Shown here in pieces: positions 1 through 8,958 of a stretch of DNA of 64,000 nt (within the stretch, counting starts at the first letter, position 1; the number at the start of each line of letters is the position of its first letter). The DNA comes from Natronobacterium haloterrestre (GTDB taxonomy: Archaea > Halobacteriota > Halobacteria > Halobacteriales > Natrialbaceae). The stretch covers positions 80,801-144,800 of the forward strand of contig NZ_FOKW01000010.1 of assembly GCF_900112205.1 (NCBI RefSeq), written 5' to 3'. Under the pieces are notes generated by a model that had not been told where the DNA came from, did no database searches, and was given only the letters and a program-made list of their open reading frames with translations. Both the position numbers and the translations under genes were made by a program.

Positions 1-171
1 GAGGCGGTCGAGGTCCTCGGGGACGCGCTGGCCGACTGGTGTAACGCCCACGAGGGCGAGTGGCGCGCGGACGAACTCGAGCGAGCGGCCGACCTCGCGG
101 CGCGCAAGTACGGGAGCGACGCGTGGGTTCGTGACCGCGAGGCCCTCGAGGCGGACGGCGGGGAACGGTAG
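1..171 (+). CDS. C-terminal end of an unidentified protein (partial)
   Basis: The window opens inside a gene. The first frame is open from base 1 to a TAG at 169-171 and gives 56 residues rich in Ala, Glu and Asp, ending in EADGGER. Codon use (GAG, GTC, CTC, GAC) matches the real haloarchaeal genes nearby, so I take it as coding. The fragment is helical looking, with one Cys and several Trp residues, but carries no motif I recognise. It converges on the HtrA-like gene, leaving 17 bases between the two stops. Confidence 0.6.
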   Translation, partial: EAVEVLGDALADWCNAHEGEWRADELERAADLAARKYGSDAWVRDREALEADGGER

Positions 172-188
172 CGTCCCCGCAGCCAGCG

Positions 189-1349
189 TTAGAGCGTCGG
201 CTCGCGAACGCCGATGCGCTCGAGTTCGAACGGCTTCGCCGCGAGCGTGACGTCGATCTCCTCCCGGTCTCCGTCCCGGAGCACCTCGAGCCCCACGGTG
301 TCGTCGGGGCGGGTCTCGTGAAAGAGGACGTTCCGGAGGTCGTCGAGGTCGCTCACGTCGACATCGTCGACGCCCACGACGGCGTCTCCGCCGATCGGAA
401 CGCCGGTCTCGCGGTCTATCGCGGTGCTGCCCTGCAGGTGCTCGTCGGCGGGGAACCCGTCGACGGTCCGTTCGACGTAGACGCCGTCGGCCCGTTCGTC
501 GAAGCCGTTGAGCCGCGAGACGGTCGGCGAGAGCGTGATTCCCTGGATGCCGAGATAGGGATACCTGAAGGCGCCGAACTCCTCGATCTCGGGGACGATC
601 CGTTCGATCATCGACGCGGCGACGGCGAAGTTGACGCTTTCGGCGAGCAACGGGGGCGTGCCCGCGAAGTTGACGCCGACGACGTCGCCAGCGCAGTCGA
701 CGAGCGGCCCGCCGCTGTTGCCCGGGTTGATCGCCGCGTCGGTCTGGATCGTGCTGGGGACGGTGTAGGCGAACTGTTCGAACTGGACCGTCGTCGACCG
801 GCCGACGCCGCTTACGGTCCCAGTCGTGATGGTTTCCTCGAGGCCGAGCGGCGCGCCGAAGGCGGCCACTCGATCGCCCGGATCCGGCGGCTCCTCGGCG
901 AGCGATAGCGCCTCGACGTTTTCCGGGACGTCCTCGACTCGGAGGATGGCGAGATCGCTGAACGGGTCGAAGCCGAGCGGCGCGTCGACGGCGCGCCAGT
1001 CGCCGCCGCTGAACCGGACGTCGGCGCCGACCCCAAGGAAGACGACGTGCCAGTTGGTCAGGACGGTAGCGCCGCCGTTCTCGCGGTCGTACACCCAGCC
1101 GGATCCCTGGACGATTTCGGCCTCCTCTCGGTCGAAGACCCGAACCGTGACGACCGAGTCGATGACGTCCTCGAAGACCCGCCCGTAGTCGCAGCCAGCA
1201 GCGGATCCGTCGTCCTCGTCCGACTGCTCCTGGATTCCTGTCTCTCGATTCCCGCCGACGACCCCGGAATCCGACCCGACCGCGACGAGGCCCGCCAGCC
1301 CCTCGAGGGCGGTCCGTCTGGTGATCGTACTCGCCGGTGTTCCCGACAT
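189..1349 (-). CDS. HtrA/DegP-like S1C serine protease with PDZ domain, Tat-exported
   Basis: Trypsin-like protease of the HtrA family, 386 residues, probably acting outside the membrane in envelope protein quality control. The N-terminus has a twin-arginine stretch (TRRTAL, residues 10-15) followed by a short hydrophobic segment, so Tat export is likely. An acidic linker follows. The catalytic triad is visible: His101 in TNWHVV, Asp132 in SDLAILRV and Ser212 in NPGNSGGPLV. Residues of about 260-386 form one PDZ domain that includes GDAVVGVDDVDV. Length fits the haloarchaeal one-PDZ type. It starts at an ATG and is divergent from the endonuclease IV gene, so the 169 bases between them hold both promoters. 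The substrate is unknown. Confidence 0.9.
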   Translation of the reverse strand: MSGTPASTITRRTALEGLAGLVAVGSDSGVVGGNRETGIQEQSDEDDGSAAGCDYGRVFEDVIDSVVTVRVFDREEAEIVQGSGWVYDRENGGATVLTNWHVVFLGVGADVRFSGGDWRAVDAPLGFDPFSDLAILRVEDVPENVEALSLAEEPPDPGDRVAAFGAPLGLEETITTGTVSGVGRSTTVQFEQFAYTVPSTIQTDAAINPGNSGGPLVDCAGDVVGVNFAGTPPLLAESVNFAVAASMIERIVPEIEEFGAFRYPYLGIQGITLSPTVSRLNGFDERADGVYVERTVDGFPADEHLQGSTAIDRETGVPIGGDAVVGVDDVDVSDLDDLRNVLFHETRPDDTVGLEVLRDGDREEIDVTLAAKPFELERIGVREPTL

Positions 1350-1518
1350 ACGTTACCACACCTCGATCGAACTACGGACGAGAGGTTGTTAAAATCGGAG
1401 GGCGACTCGCGCGGGTCGGCATGGACGGGCCGAAGGCGGGCGGGCGTGTACGGGCGTTCGAGGGGAGCGATCCGCCGGCTTCGAAGTACCTTTCATCGCT
1501 CGGTACTGATACCGGGCC

Positions 1519-2391
1519 ATGAAAGTCGGAGCACACGTCTCGATCTCCGGGTCGCGCGTCTCTTCGGACGACGAAACGCCGCCGTACGACGACATCCGCA
1601 ACGCGGTCCACCGCCAGCGGGCCTTCGGCGGCAACTGCGGACAGATCTTTACCACCTCGCCGCAGGTCTGGGCACAGCCCGATATCGGCGAGGAGGCCGC
1701 CGACGGGTTCCGCGAGGAGAGCGACGAGTTGCTCGAGGGGCCGTGGGTGATCCACTCCTCGTACCTGGTCAACCTCTGTACGCCGAAGGAGGATCTCCGC
1801 CGGAAGTCGAAAGAGAGCATGCAGGCGGAACTCGACGCCGCCGACAAACTCGGTATCCCCTACGTGAACGTCCACCTGGGCGCACACACGGGCGCGGGCG
1901 TCGAGGGCGGACTCGACAACGCCGCGGGCGTCATCGACGACCTCGACGTGCCGGAGGGCGTCCAGATCCTCATCGAGTCCGACGCCGGGAGCGGCACGAA
2001 ACTCGGCGGCGAGTTCGAACACCTCGCGGGGATCATCGACCGTACCGAGACCGACATCGGGATCTGTATCGACACGGCCCACACGCTCGTCGCGGGTAAC
2101 GACCTGACGACGCCCGAGGCAGTCGACGAGACCGTCGGGCGGTTCGACGACGAGGTCGGACTGGAGTACCTCGAGTACATCCACCTCAACGACTCGAAAC
2201 ACGACGTCGGCACGCACAAGGACGAACACGCCCACATCGGCGAGGGCTACATCGGCGAGGACGGCATGCGGGCGATCGTCAACCACCCCGACCTTCGTGA
2301 CCTCCCGTTCGCGCTCGAGACGCCGACCGAGGACGGCCGCGGCTTCGCCTGGAACATCGAGAAGGTCAAAGAACTGCGCGACGACGCCTGA
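1519..2391 (+). CDS. nfo: Endonuclease IV (AP endonuclease, deoxyribonuclease IV)
   Basis: Zinc-dependent AP endonuclease of base excision repair that cleaves 5' of abasic sites. The 290-residue TIM-barrel protein has the family signatures: GAHVSISG at residue 4, the FTTSPQVW region, [19 protein letters not shown] near residue 180, and the C-terminal metal-binding block [22 protein letters not shown] near residues 220-243. Length is normal for the family. The ATG at 1519 directly precedes the conserved KVGAHVS. It stands alone, divergent from the HtrA gene and convergent with the methyltransferase that follows. Confidence 0.95.
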   Translation: MKVGAHVSISGSRVSSDDETPPYDDIRNAVHRQRAFGGNCGQIFTTSPQVWAQPDIGEEAADGFREESDELLEGPWVIHSSYLVNLCTPKEDLRRKSKESMQAELDAADKLGIPYVNVHLGAHTGAGVEGGLDNAAGVIDDLDVPEGVQILIESDAGSGTKLGGEFEHLAGIIDRTETDIGICIDTAHTLVAGNDLTTPEAVDETVGRFDDEVGLEYLEYIHLNDSKHDVGTHKDEHAHIGEGYIGEDGMRAIVNHPDLRDLPFALETPTEDGRGFAWNIEKVKELRDDA

Positions 2392-2406
2392 TCGACTCGG
2401 CGGACA

Positions 2407-3147
2407 CTAGACCGGTCGAGCGCGGACACAGAGGGTATCGGGCCGGGTCATCGCCTGCTCGTACCGGTCCGGCTGGTGGGCTTCGTACTCCTCCTGCGGT
2501 CGTGCCTCCCGGAACTCGGAGACGGCGAACCCGCTTTCGGCGAGGGCGTTGACGACCTCTCCCACGGGGCGGTAGTAGGACTCGATGCGGGCGTCGGTCG
2601 ATCCCCACTCGACGACGTACCCCTCCGTTTCGTAGTAACTCTCGAGGTCCGCCCGGTGGTTCAGGTAGCGCCGGAGCGGATGGACGGTGCTGAATACCAG
2701 TATTCCGTCGGGCCGCAGCACCCGTTCAAATTCCGAGAAGACCGGCCGCCACTCCTCGACGTGATCGAGGACGAGGTTGCTGAAGACGAGGTCGACGCTC
2801 CCGTCTGCCGCGAACTCGAGTCGCTCCGTCAGGTCTCCCCGATGGAACGTCACCTCGTCTCCACAGCGTTCCCGGGCGGCCTCGAGGGCCTCGGTGCTCG
2901 CGTCGACCCCGACGACCGACGCGCCGCGTTCGGCGAACCACGCCGCGTAGTGGCCGACGCCACAGCCCGCGTCGAGGACCGTTCGACCGTCGACGTCCGG
3001 CAGCAGCGGTCGGACGGCGGGCCAGACGTAGTGTCGCTGGTAGTGGCTGTCCGCCCACGGACTCTCCCACTGCTCGAGTCCGTCGGCGTTGGCCGCGAGT
3101 TGCTCGTATCCCGCCTCCGTGATCCTGCCGTCCGCGTCGTCGGTCAT
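2407..3147 (-). CDS. Class I SAM-dependent methyltransferase
   Basis: A 246-residue methyltransferase with a Rossmann-type AdoMet site. Motif I is VLDAGCGVGHYAAWFAERG near residue 55. An acidic residue at the end of beta 2 (VVGVDAS) and a post-motif VDLVFSNLVLDHVEEW, typical of UbiE/BioC-like enzymes, follow. The frame is open much further upstream, but that extension is Arg-rich and unlike protein. I start at the ATG at 3145-3147 (MTDDADGRITEAGYEQ), which fits homologous N-termini. The substrate cannot be told. It converges on nfo and is divergent from another methyltransferase. Confidence 0.85.
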   Translation of the reverse strand: MTDDADGRITEAGYEQLAANADGLEQWESPWADSHYQRHYVWPAVRPLLPDVDGRTVLDAGCGVGHYAAWFAERGASVVGVDASTEALEAARERCGDEVTFHRGDLTERLEFAADGSVDLVFSNLVLDHVEEWRPVFSEFERVLRPDGILVFSTVHPLRRYLNHRADLESYYETEGYVVEWGSTDARIESYYRPVGEVVNALAESGFAVSEFREARPQEEYEAHQPDRYEQAMTRPDTLCVRARPV

Positions 3148-3244
3148 TCCGAGCGAACTACGTCGTCGCAACGACGGATCGACCCATATAGTTTCTGTGT
3201 AGGGCTGGAGTTCCGGCTGTTCGCGGCGCGGCGACACGTCGCGT

Positions 3245-3268
3245 TCGTGCTCGTGCTCGTGCTCGTGC
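3245..3268. repeat. Hexanucleotide microsatellite (TCGTGC)x4
   Basis: Four perfect tandem copies of TCGTGC, followed by a near copy, lie in the intergenic region between two divergent methyltransferase genes. They could change length by slippage and alter promoter spacing, but no function is shown. Confidence 0.7.
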
Positions 3269-3347
3269 TCGCACTCGAGGGCCGCGACGACCGGCACGAA
3301 GGCGAAGAACCGACCCGTTTTTACTCGAGACCGTCCAACGACACCGT

Positions 3348-4148
3348 GTGCGCGAGTTCTCGGAAGACTACCTCCGGCGGACCCGCCGGGGGATGTGGGA
3401 CGACTCCCGCGAGGCCCTCGAGTCGCTCGAACTCGAGTCCCGCGACCGGATCCTCGACGTCGGCTGTGGCACCGGCGAGTTGAGCCGCGTGCTCGACGCC
3501 GAGTGCCCGGGCGACGCCGAGGTGATCGGTTGTGACGCCGATCCGGCCCTGCTCGAGGTCGCCGGCGAGCGGGTTCCCGCCGTCGCCGGCGACGCCTACC
3601 AGTTGCCGTTCCCCGACGACGCCTTCGACCTGGTGGTCTGTCAGGCACTGTTGATCAACCTGCCCGAGCCCGCGGCGGCGATCACGGAGTTTTCGCGGGT
3701 CTCCGCGGACCTCGTCGCGGCCGTCGAACCCGACAACGCCGCCGTCTCGATCGACTCGAGCGTCGACGCCGAGGGCGCCCTCGAGCGGCGGGCCCGTCGG
3801 GCCTACCTGGACGGCGTCGAGACCGACGTCACGCTCGGGGCCGACGCCCGCGACGCCTTCGAGGCCGCCGGACTCGAGGTCCTCGAGACCCGTCGCTACG
3901 ACCACGTTCGGCGGGTTGAACCGCCATACGACGAGGGGGCGGTCGTCGCCGCGCGGCGGAAGGCGACGGGAGCCGGGTTGGCCGACGACCGGAAGACGAT
4001 GCTCTCCGGGGGACTGACCGAACGCGAGTACGACCAACTCCGGAGCGAGTGGCGCCGGATGGGCCGAAACGTCGTCGCCCAGATGGAGGCCCGCGAGTAC
4101 GAACGCGAGGAGACCGTTCCGTTCTTCGTCACCGTCGGCCGCATCTAG
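3348..4148 (+). CDS. Class I SAM-dependent methyltransferase (UbiE-like)
   Basis: A 266-residue methyltransferase. Motif I is ILDVGCGTGELSRVL near residues 34-48, with DADPALLEVAGERV (AdoMet ribose contact) and FDLVVCQALLINLPEP following. The C-terminal part ends in REETVPFFVTVGRI. The start is a GTG at 3348, just before REFSEDYLRRTRRGMW, and no upstream ATG is in frame. Substrate unknown. Its TAG overlaps the stop of the convergent small membrane protein gene by four bases. Confidence 0.82.
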   Translation: MREFSEDYLRRTRRGMWDDSREALESLELESRDRILDVGCGTGELSRVLDAECPGDAEVIGCDADPALLEVAGERVPAVAGDAYQLPFPDDAFDLVVCQALLINLPEPAAAITEFSRVSADLVAAVEPDNAAVSIDSSVDAEGALERRARRAYLDGVETDVTLGADARDAFEAAGLEVLETRRYDHVRRVEPPYDEGAVVAARRKATGAGLADDRKTMLSGGLTEREYDQLRSEWRRMGRNVVAQMEAREYEREETVPFFVTVGRI

Positions 4149-4414
4149 TCCGCCGAGCCGCTTCGGCCGGGTTCATCGTCGTCGCCGTTATCGGTATCGT
4201 CGCCGCTACCATCCTCCGCGTCCTTCCCGAGCAGGGAGACGTAGATCCCGATCAGGCCGGCGGTGACGACGATCAGGCCCGTCACGAGATCCAGGGAGCC
4301 GGCGAGTGCGAGCGCCGATCCGGTCATCACCAGCGCGACGTTCGCGAGCAGCGCGATCCGGGGCGAACGGAGTCGCTCGAGGATGGCCGCAGTGGATATC
4401 GTCAGCAGTGGCAT
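4145..4414 (-). CDS. Small two-helix membrane protein
   Basis: A protein of about 89 residues with two hydrophobic stretches, ALLANVALVMTGSALALAG and LVTGLIVVTAGLIGIYVSLL, and a very acidic tail (DDTDNGDDDEPG). I chose the ATG at 4412-4414 (MPLLTIST); in-frame ATGs at 4426 and 4441 would add 4 or 9 residues. It resembles the many small uncharacterised two-TM haloarchaeal proteins. No function can be assigned. Confidence 0.6.
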   Translation of the reverse strand: MPLLTISTAAILERLRSPRIALLANVALVMTGSALALAGSLDLVTGLIVVTAGLIGIYVSLLGKDAEDGSGDDTDNGDDDEPGRSGSAD

Positions 4415-4499
4415 ACCGACACGCATCGACGGCGGGACCAAAGTTCTTCGTATCCGTCGGCACGGGAGTCGCGAGCCACCTCCCGTTCGAACGGCCGAT

Positions 4500-5147
4500 C
4501 TAGTCCGAGTCGGCCAGCAGCGTGTTTTCGATCAGCGTCGACGCGCCGCGGCGAAACCGTTCCGAGGCGGCGTTCGACGAGATCCCCAGTTCTTCGCCGA
4601 GTTCCGCGAGCGTACACGCACGCGGAACGTCCAGATAGCCGGTCTCGACGGCTGCCTCGAGCAGTTCGCGCTGGCGCTCCGTCGTGCCGTACTCGGAGCG
4701 AGTGGTCCCCTCGCGTCGCTCGTACAGTCGCTCGAGTTCGATCTCGATGTCCCGTCGCGCACAGAACGTCCGGAACTCCTCGAGCGCGTCGTACTCCGGG
4801 AAAGAGACCCGGAAACTCCATCCGTCCCGGTTTGCGGTCACCCGTTCCAGGACGATCCCCCGATCGACGACGATCGGGTAGACGCTCGAGCGGTGACCCG
4901 ATTCCGTTAGCTCGATCCGGTAGAGACGCCGCCGGTCCAGCGACGTCATCCGGGACGTCCCCGTCACGGTCGGATCGTTCTCGAGCCGCGTCTCGAGTGA
5001 TTCGAAGTCGTCCGTCTCGATCCAGACGAGCATCTGGTGGGAGCCGTCCTCCGTGAGATCGGACTGGACCCACTCGAGGTCGGCCGGCGACTCTGCTAGC
5101 GTCTCCTGCAGGATCGGATAATCGATCACGAAGGTGGCGAGCAACAC
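4500..5147 (-). CDS. HTH-10 (Bat-like) transcription regulator
   Basis: A 215-residue regulator of the bacterio-opsin-activator type. The first 150 residues form the variable N-terminal domain common to this family (FVIDYPILQETL, then RDGWSFRVSFPEYDALEEFRTFC). The C-terminus is the HTH-10 domain: TERQRELLEAAVETGYLDVP, TLAELGEELGISSNAASERFRRG and ASTLIENTLL. The start is GTG at 5145-5147. Such proteins often sense small ligands or stress, but the target is unknown. It is divergent from the winged-helix gene at 5272. A paralogue lies at 62820. Confidence 0.9.
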   Translation of the reverse strand: MLLATFVIDYPILQETLAESPADLEWVQSDLTEDGSHQMLVWIETDDFESLETRLENDPTVTGTSRMTSLDRRRLYRIELTESGHRSSVYPIVVDRGIVLERVTANRDGWSFRVSFPEYDALEEFRTFCARRDIEIELERLYERREGTTRSEYGTTERQRELLEAAVETGYLDVPRACTLAELGEELGISSNAASERFRRGASTLIENTLLADSD

Positions 5148-5208
5148 GGTAACTCCCTGTCGGCAGTACGACAGGTGAACCTACGCATCTTGTGGCCGCA
5201 GTCGCCGA

Positions 5209-5220
5209 GGGGATATAAAT
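5209..5220 (+). promoter_or_regulatory. TATA box for the winged-helix gene at 5272
   Basis: GGGGATATAAATG contains a clear archaeal TATA element in an otherwise GC-rich stretch. It lies about 55 bases before the ATG at 5272, so a short leader of about 30 bases would be expected. Confidence 0.5.
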
Positions 5221-5271
5221 GCGTGAATATCGAGGCCGTCGTGCTATTCGTTTGACTCTTCACCATTCGAT

Positions 5272-5718
5272 ATGGGGTATCCAAACGATACGGGTGGGTC
5301 GGACACGATCGGTCGACGGCTGGACTTGCTCGCGGATCGTCGCCGACGGGAGCTCTGCCGGTACCTGCACACGACCGACCGATCGGAGTTTACCCCCTCT
5401 GAACTGGCCGAGCAGCTCGCGCCGGAGGAGGACGTGGGGAGCGGTGGGGTCGAAGGGAACGAGCGGAACGAACGGAACGAACGGAACGGAGGGGAGCCAC
5501 ACCCGGACGGCATCGCGACCCTCGAGCGGAACCTGCGACACGTTCACCTGCCGAAATTCGACGACGCAGGCGTCATCGAATACGACCCTAGGGCGGGACG
5601 ACTCGTCACGAACGACCGCCGGGTCGCATCCCTGTTCGACGTCCTCGAGACCGTGACCGAACGCGTCGAGGACGCGGCTTCCGACGCCGGATCCGACGCC
5701 GGGACCGCGGCCGAGTGA
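5272..5718 (+). CDS. Winged-helix protein of the haloarchaeal DUF7344 type
   Basis: A 148-residue small regulator. It begins with a typical winged-helix core: LDLLADRRRRELCRYLH, then FTPSELAEQLA, then ATLERNLRHVHLPKFDDAGVIEYD. Haloarchaea carry many such DUF7344-like proteins (recalled from the family). Residues 63-73 hold an Asn-Glu-Arg triplet repeat coded by a nearly perfect 9-bp DNA repeat, inserted between the recognition helix region and the wing. The C-terminus is Asp/Ala rich. No operon partner. Confidence 0.75.
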   Translation: MGYPNDTGGSDTIGRRLDLLADRRRRELCRYLHTTDRSEFTPSELAEQLAPEEDVGSGGVEGNERNERNERNGGEPHPDGIATLERNLRHVHLPKFDDAGVIEYDPRAGRLVTNDRRVASLFDVLETVTERVEDAASDAGSDAGTAAE

Positions 5719-5726
5719 GGGCGCGA

Positions 5727-6428
5727 CTACACTACGTCGCCCCGCACCGTCACGCCCTCCTGATTCTCGCGCCAGGCGTGGAGTTCCTGGGCCGCTTCGG
5801 TCGCCTCGTCTTCCTCCATACCGAGCATCTCGAGGGCCGCGGACAGCGTCGGGAGCGCGAGTTCGCTCTCCCGGAGTTTGCGGAACGCCTCGTCGCTGCG
5901 GACGCCGTCGGCCCAGAGACAGACGCCGCGGGGATCGAGCAGTTGGGTGTAGTCGTCCCGCAGTTGTGCACCGCGCAGGCGCTGGGTGACGTTGTCCTCG
6001 AAGGAGGCGTTGCAGACCTCGAGGTGGATCGGGTCGGACTCGTCGTCCTCGAGCAGGTGGGCGGCCAGGCACCGCTCGGGGGCGGCGTGGCCGGCCGCGT
6101 TGGCCCGGAGGTACTCGGGGTACTCCTCGGCCCAGTCGGCCCGGACGGACTTGCCGACGCCCTCGATTCCGTGGGAGGTTCGGAAGCGTGTTTCGGGGTC
6201 TTCTTCGTCGCCGTCTGCCCCCGCGGTTCCCGCCGGTCCCGGGCTGTCGTCCCGCATCAGGATGTCCTTGGTCAGGTAGACGTCCAGTCGCTCTACCGGA
6301 TCGAGCCCCAGCGCGACGTCCCCGAAGGCCCACACCTCCCGGACCGGAACCGGCATACGGTCGCGTTCGACGGTGTCGACCAGCTCCTCGAGCCGGTCGA
6401 CCGCCTCTGCGCGGTCGAATCCATTCAT
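5727..6428 (-). CDS. Conserved haloarchaeal protein, DUF7095-like
   Basis: A 233-residue soluble protein. The block VREVWAFGDVALGLDPVERLDVYLTKD near residues 30-56 looks like the minimal nucleotidyltransferase-like (GD...DVYLTKD) region of a haloarchaeal family I recall as DUF7095; I am only moderately sure of the number. An Asp/Glu/Gly-rich linker follows. I start at the ATG at 6426-6428 (MNGFDRAEAVDRLEEL) since the upstream extension is Pro/Arg rich. Function unknown. Confidence 0.65.
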   Translation of the reverse strand: MNGFDRAEAVDRLEELVDTVERDRMPVPVREVWAFGDVALGLDPVERLDVYLTKDILMRDDSPGPAGTAGADGDEEDPETRFRTSHGIEGVGKSVRADWAEEYPEYLRANAAGHAAPERCLAAHLLEDDESDPIHLEVCNASFEDNVTQRLRGAQLRDDYTQLLDPRGVCLWADGVRSDEAFRKLRESELALPTLSAALEMLGMEEDEATEAAQELHAWRENQEGVTVRGDVV

Positions 6429-6520
6429 TGCCGGGAGTGGGGTCTCGAGGCGCAAAACGGTTTCTTCGTTCGGAACTCGCCGACTCGTGGGCGGCGTCAC
6501 TCGGCGAGCGGGGCAACGGC

Positions 6521-6994
6521 TCAGACCGCTTTCTCCCGATCCGTCGTCACGTAAACGGTCTTTCGCACCGTCGCGTGGACCGTCCCCTCGTCGTCGACGA
6601 GGTCGACGGTGAAGTGGCGGTCGATCGCGTCGGTCCCGTCGGCCGCCAGTTCCGCCCGGATCGCGTCGATCTCCTCGTCGGTGAGCCGGAAGGTCGCGTA
6701 CAGCGTGTCCCTGCCGGGCTTCTTGAACCGGATCTCGGCCTCCTTGTCCCAGACGACGTAACCGTCGCCGAGCGTCTTCAGCACCATCATCATGTAGAAG
6801 GGGTCGACCGCGGCGTACATGCTGCCGCCGAAGGTCGTCCCCACGTAGTTCCGCGTCCGCCAGGAGTGAGGGAGTTCGATCCGAATCTCCTGCCAGTCGG
6901 GCGCGATGTACGTGACGCGGCCTCCGGTCCCCCGGTAGGCGGGAAAGAGGTTGAATCCGAGCCGATAGAGCCGCGAACGCAGCGCATCGAGCAT
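6521..6994 (-). CDS. DUF4442 hotdog-fold thioesterase-like protein
   Basis: A 157-residue protein of the DUF4442 (YiiD C-terminal-like) hotdog group. Features are the IELPHSWRTRNYVGTTFGGSMYAAVDPFYMMM block near residues 38-70, where a thioesterase active-site region is expected, and a beta-rich C-terminal half (AEIRFKKPGRDTLYATFRL, VHATVRKTVYVT). It probably acts on an acyl-CoA or related thioester; the substrate is unknown. It is divergent from the hydrolase gene at 7132. Confidence 0.8.
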   Translation of the reverse strand: MLDALRSRLYRLGFNLFPAYRGTGGRVTYIAPDWQEIRIELPHSWRTRNYVGTTFGGSMYAAVDPFYMMMVLKTLGDGYVVWDKEAEIRFKKPGRDTLYATFRLTDEEIDAIRAELAADGTDAIDRHFTVDLVDDEGTVHATVRKTVYVTTDREKAV

Positions 6995-7131
6995 GCCCCG
7001 AGTCGCGCTCGGACAGTGAAAACGGTTACCAAACGCCGGGTCCGTGGTCGGTCGTTTGCCGTCCTCGGTCCGGGCGTGTCACTACCTGTCAAGAGAGCAG
7101 GTTTTTGTCGGTTCCCGTCGAACATCGGCGT

Positions 7132-7851
7132 ATGAGACACCGCGTCTTCAACGAGGACGGCGACGAGGAACTCGTCTTCGTCATGGGCTGGGGGAACCGC
7201 TGGACCCACGAGAACGTCGGCTGGCTCATCGACCACCTCACCGACGCCGGCTACCGGGTCCACGCCTTCGAACTCCCGACGAACGTCGCGGACTTCAAGG
7301 CCGACTGGCTCGAGCCGATCGCCGAGTACGTCCTCGATATAGACGAGTACCAGTTGCTCGCCCACAGCGCGGGCGCGCTCGTCGCCCAGGCGCTCGACGG
7401 CGCGGACAACCACGTCTACCTGAGCCCCTGGTGGGGGTACGGCGACGACTACCCCGACCTCCTCCTCGAGGCCGTCTCGCAACTCCCGACGGCGTTCCCG
7501 TTCCTCCCGGTCGCCGAGATGGGGCGGGAGGCACTGGGAAAGCGTGCGACCGACCACCAGCTCTCGACGCTCCCCCGATGGGTCTCCCCCGCGTTCGTCC
7601 GCGAGACTCGCCACGCCCAGGAGGACCTGCTGACGATCGACCACGACGCGGTCGTCTTCTGTTCGCTCCGGGACCCCGTCATCGACCTGGCGCCGATCGG
7701 CGAGCGGGTCCCCGCCGAGCACGTCGTCCTCTACGATGGCGGGCACGAACTGTTCTCCTCGATGACCCGCGAGCGGTACGTCGACCTCCTGCTCGAGGCG
7801 CTCGAGGAGGGCGCGCCGGCCGTCGAGGACCGGCCACGGGTGCCCGCCTGA
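7132..7851 (+). CDS. Alpha/beta hydrolase
   Basis: A 239-residue alpha/beta-hydrolase fold protein. The nucleophile elbow is AHSAGALVAQ near residue 81. An acid candidate lies in CSLRDPVIDLAP and the histidine in DGGHELFSSM near residue 208. The N-terminus FVMGWGNRWTHENVG supplies the oxyanion-hole region. I start at the ATG at 7132 (MRHRVFNEDGD); the upstream in-frame start would add nine residues not resembling the fold. Substrate unknown. It precedes ncsA on the same strand by 58 bases and may share its transcript. Confidence 0.82.
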   Translation: MRHRVFNEDGDEELVFVMGWGNRWTHENVGWLIDHLTDAGYRVHAFELPTNVADFKADWLEPIAEYVLDIDEYQLLAHSAGALVAQALDGADNHVYLSPWWGYGDDYPDLLLEAVSQLPTAFPFLPVAEMGREALGKRATDHQLSTLPRWVSPAFVRETRHAQEDLLTIDHDAVVFCSLRDPVIDLAPIGERVPAEHVVLYDGGHELFSSMTRERYVDLLLEALEEGAPAVEDRPRVPA

Positions 7852-7909
7852 TTCCGCCGCTGGAACCCAGACGAAACCGTGATGGGTGCCCGTCGACAAC
7901 GACCCGGTG

Positions 7910-8869
7910 ATGGATTGTAACCGGTGTGACGAGGAGGCGGTCATGCACGCCGCCTACTCGGGACAGCACCTCTGTGCGGATCACTTCCGCGAGTCGGTCG
8001 AGAAGCGGGTACGCCGTCGGATCCGCCGCGACGACCTCGTCCCGCAGGACGCGACTCCCGAGGACCCGGAGACGTGGGTGATCGGGCTCTCCGGCGGCAA
8101 GGACAGCGTCGTTCTCACGAAAATTCTCCACGACACGTTCGCCGAGGACCCCCGCATCGAACTCGTCGGGCTGACGATCCACGAGGGGATCGAGGGCTAC
8201 CGCGACAAGTCGGTCGACGCCTGCGTCGATCTCTCCGCGGACCTCGACATCCGTCACGAACTCGTCTCCTACGCCGAGGAGTTCGGCATCGAGATGGACG
8301 ACGTCGTCGAGGACGACCCCGAGAACATGGCCGCCTGCGCCTACTGCGGCGTCTTCCGGCGGGACGTCCTCTCCCGGTACGCCGACGACCTCGAGGCCGA
8401 TCTCCTGTTGACGGGCCACAACCTGGACGACGAGGCCCAGACCGCCCTGATGAACTTCCTCGAGGGCGACGTCGAACAGATCGCCAAACACTTCGACGCG
8501 AGCCTCGGGCCCCTCTCCGAGCGCGAGGACCAGGAGGAGTTCGTCCCGCGGGCGAAGCCGCTGCGGGACGTCCCCGAGAAGGAGGTCGCCCTCTACGCTC
8601 ACCTCGAGGACCTCCCTGCACACATCACCGAGTGTCCCCACTCGAGCGAGGCCTACCGGGCCGAGATCCAGCAACTCCTGTACGACCTCGAGGAGAACCA
8701 TCCCGGAACGCGACACTCGATCCTCTCGGGGTACGAGGAACTGGCAGGCATCGCTGCCGAGCGCTACGGCGGGGACGACGGCGCGGACCTCCGGGAGTGT
8801 TCCGAGTGCGGGTCGACGACGACCCGCGAGGTCTGCCGGAAGTGCTCGCTGCTCGAGTCGCTGGCCTGA
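7910..8869 (+). CDS. ncsA: tRNA U34 2-thiolation enzyme, NcsA/TtuA family
   Basis: PP-loop ATPase that adenylates U34 of Lys/Gln/Glu tRNAs for sulfur transfer, with SAMP proteins as sulfur carriers in haloarchaea. Visible elements in the 319-residue protein: N-terminal zinc site CNRCDE...HLCADHF, the PP-loop GLSGGKDSVVL near residue 61, CAYCG and GHNLDDEAQT in the middle, and a C-terminal zinc ribbon CSECGSTTTREVCRKC. I use the ATG at 7910 since MDCNRCDE is the usual N-terminus; a GTG eight codons upstream is possible. It would cooperate with Elp3 (17922-19598), which modifies C5 of U34. Confidence 0.9.
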   Translation: MDCNRCDEEAVMHAAYSGQHLCADHFRESVEKRVRRRIRRDDLVPQDATPEDPETWVIGLSGGKDSVVLTKILHDTFAEDPRIELVGLTIHEGIEGYRDKSVDACVDLSADLDIRHELVSYAEEFGIEMDDVVEDDPENMAACAYCGVFRRDVLSRYADDLEADLLLTGHNLDDEAQTALMNFLEGDVEQIAKHFDASLGPLSEREDQEEFVPRAKPLRDVPEKEVALYAHLEDLPAHITECPHSSEAYRAEIQQLLYDLEENHPGTRHSILSGYEELAGIAAERYGGDDGADLRECSECGSTTTREVCRKCSLLESLA

Positions 8870-8958
8870 CCGCATCCGAGTTCGTCTACCCGATCTTCCC
8901 TTCGTCTTCCCGGTGCGACAGCGTGTGCGCCGTGTCATACACAGACCCTTCCGACGTC

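Noticed and set aside
3148..3648. N-terminal extension of the methyltransferase at 2407
   Set aside because: The extension is Arg/Gly rich, contains the microsatellite, and overlaps the divergent methyltransferase gene.
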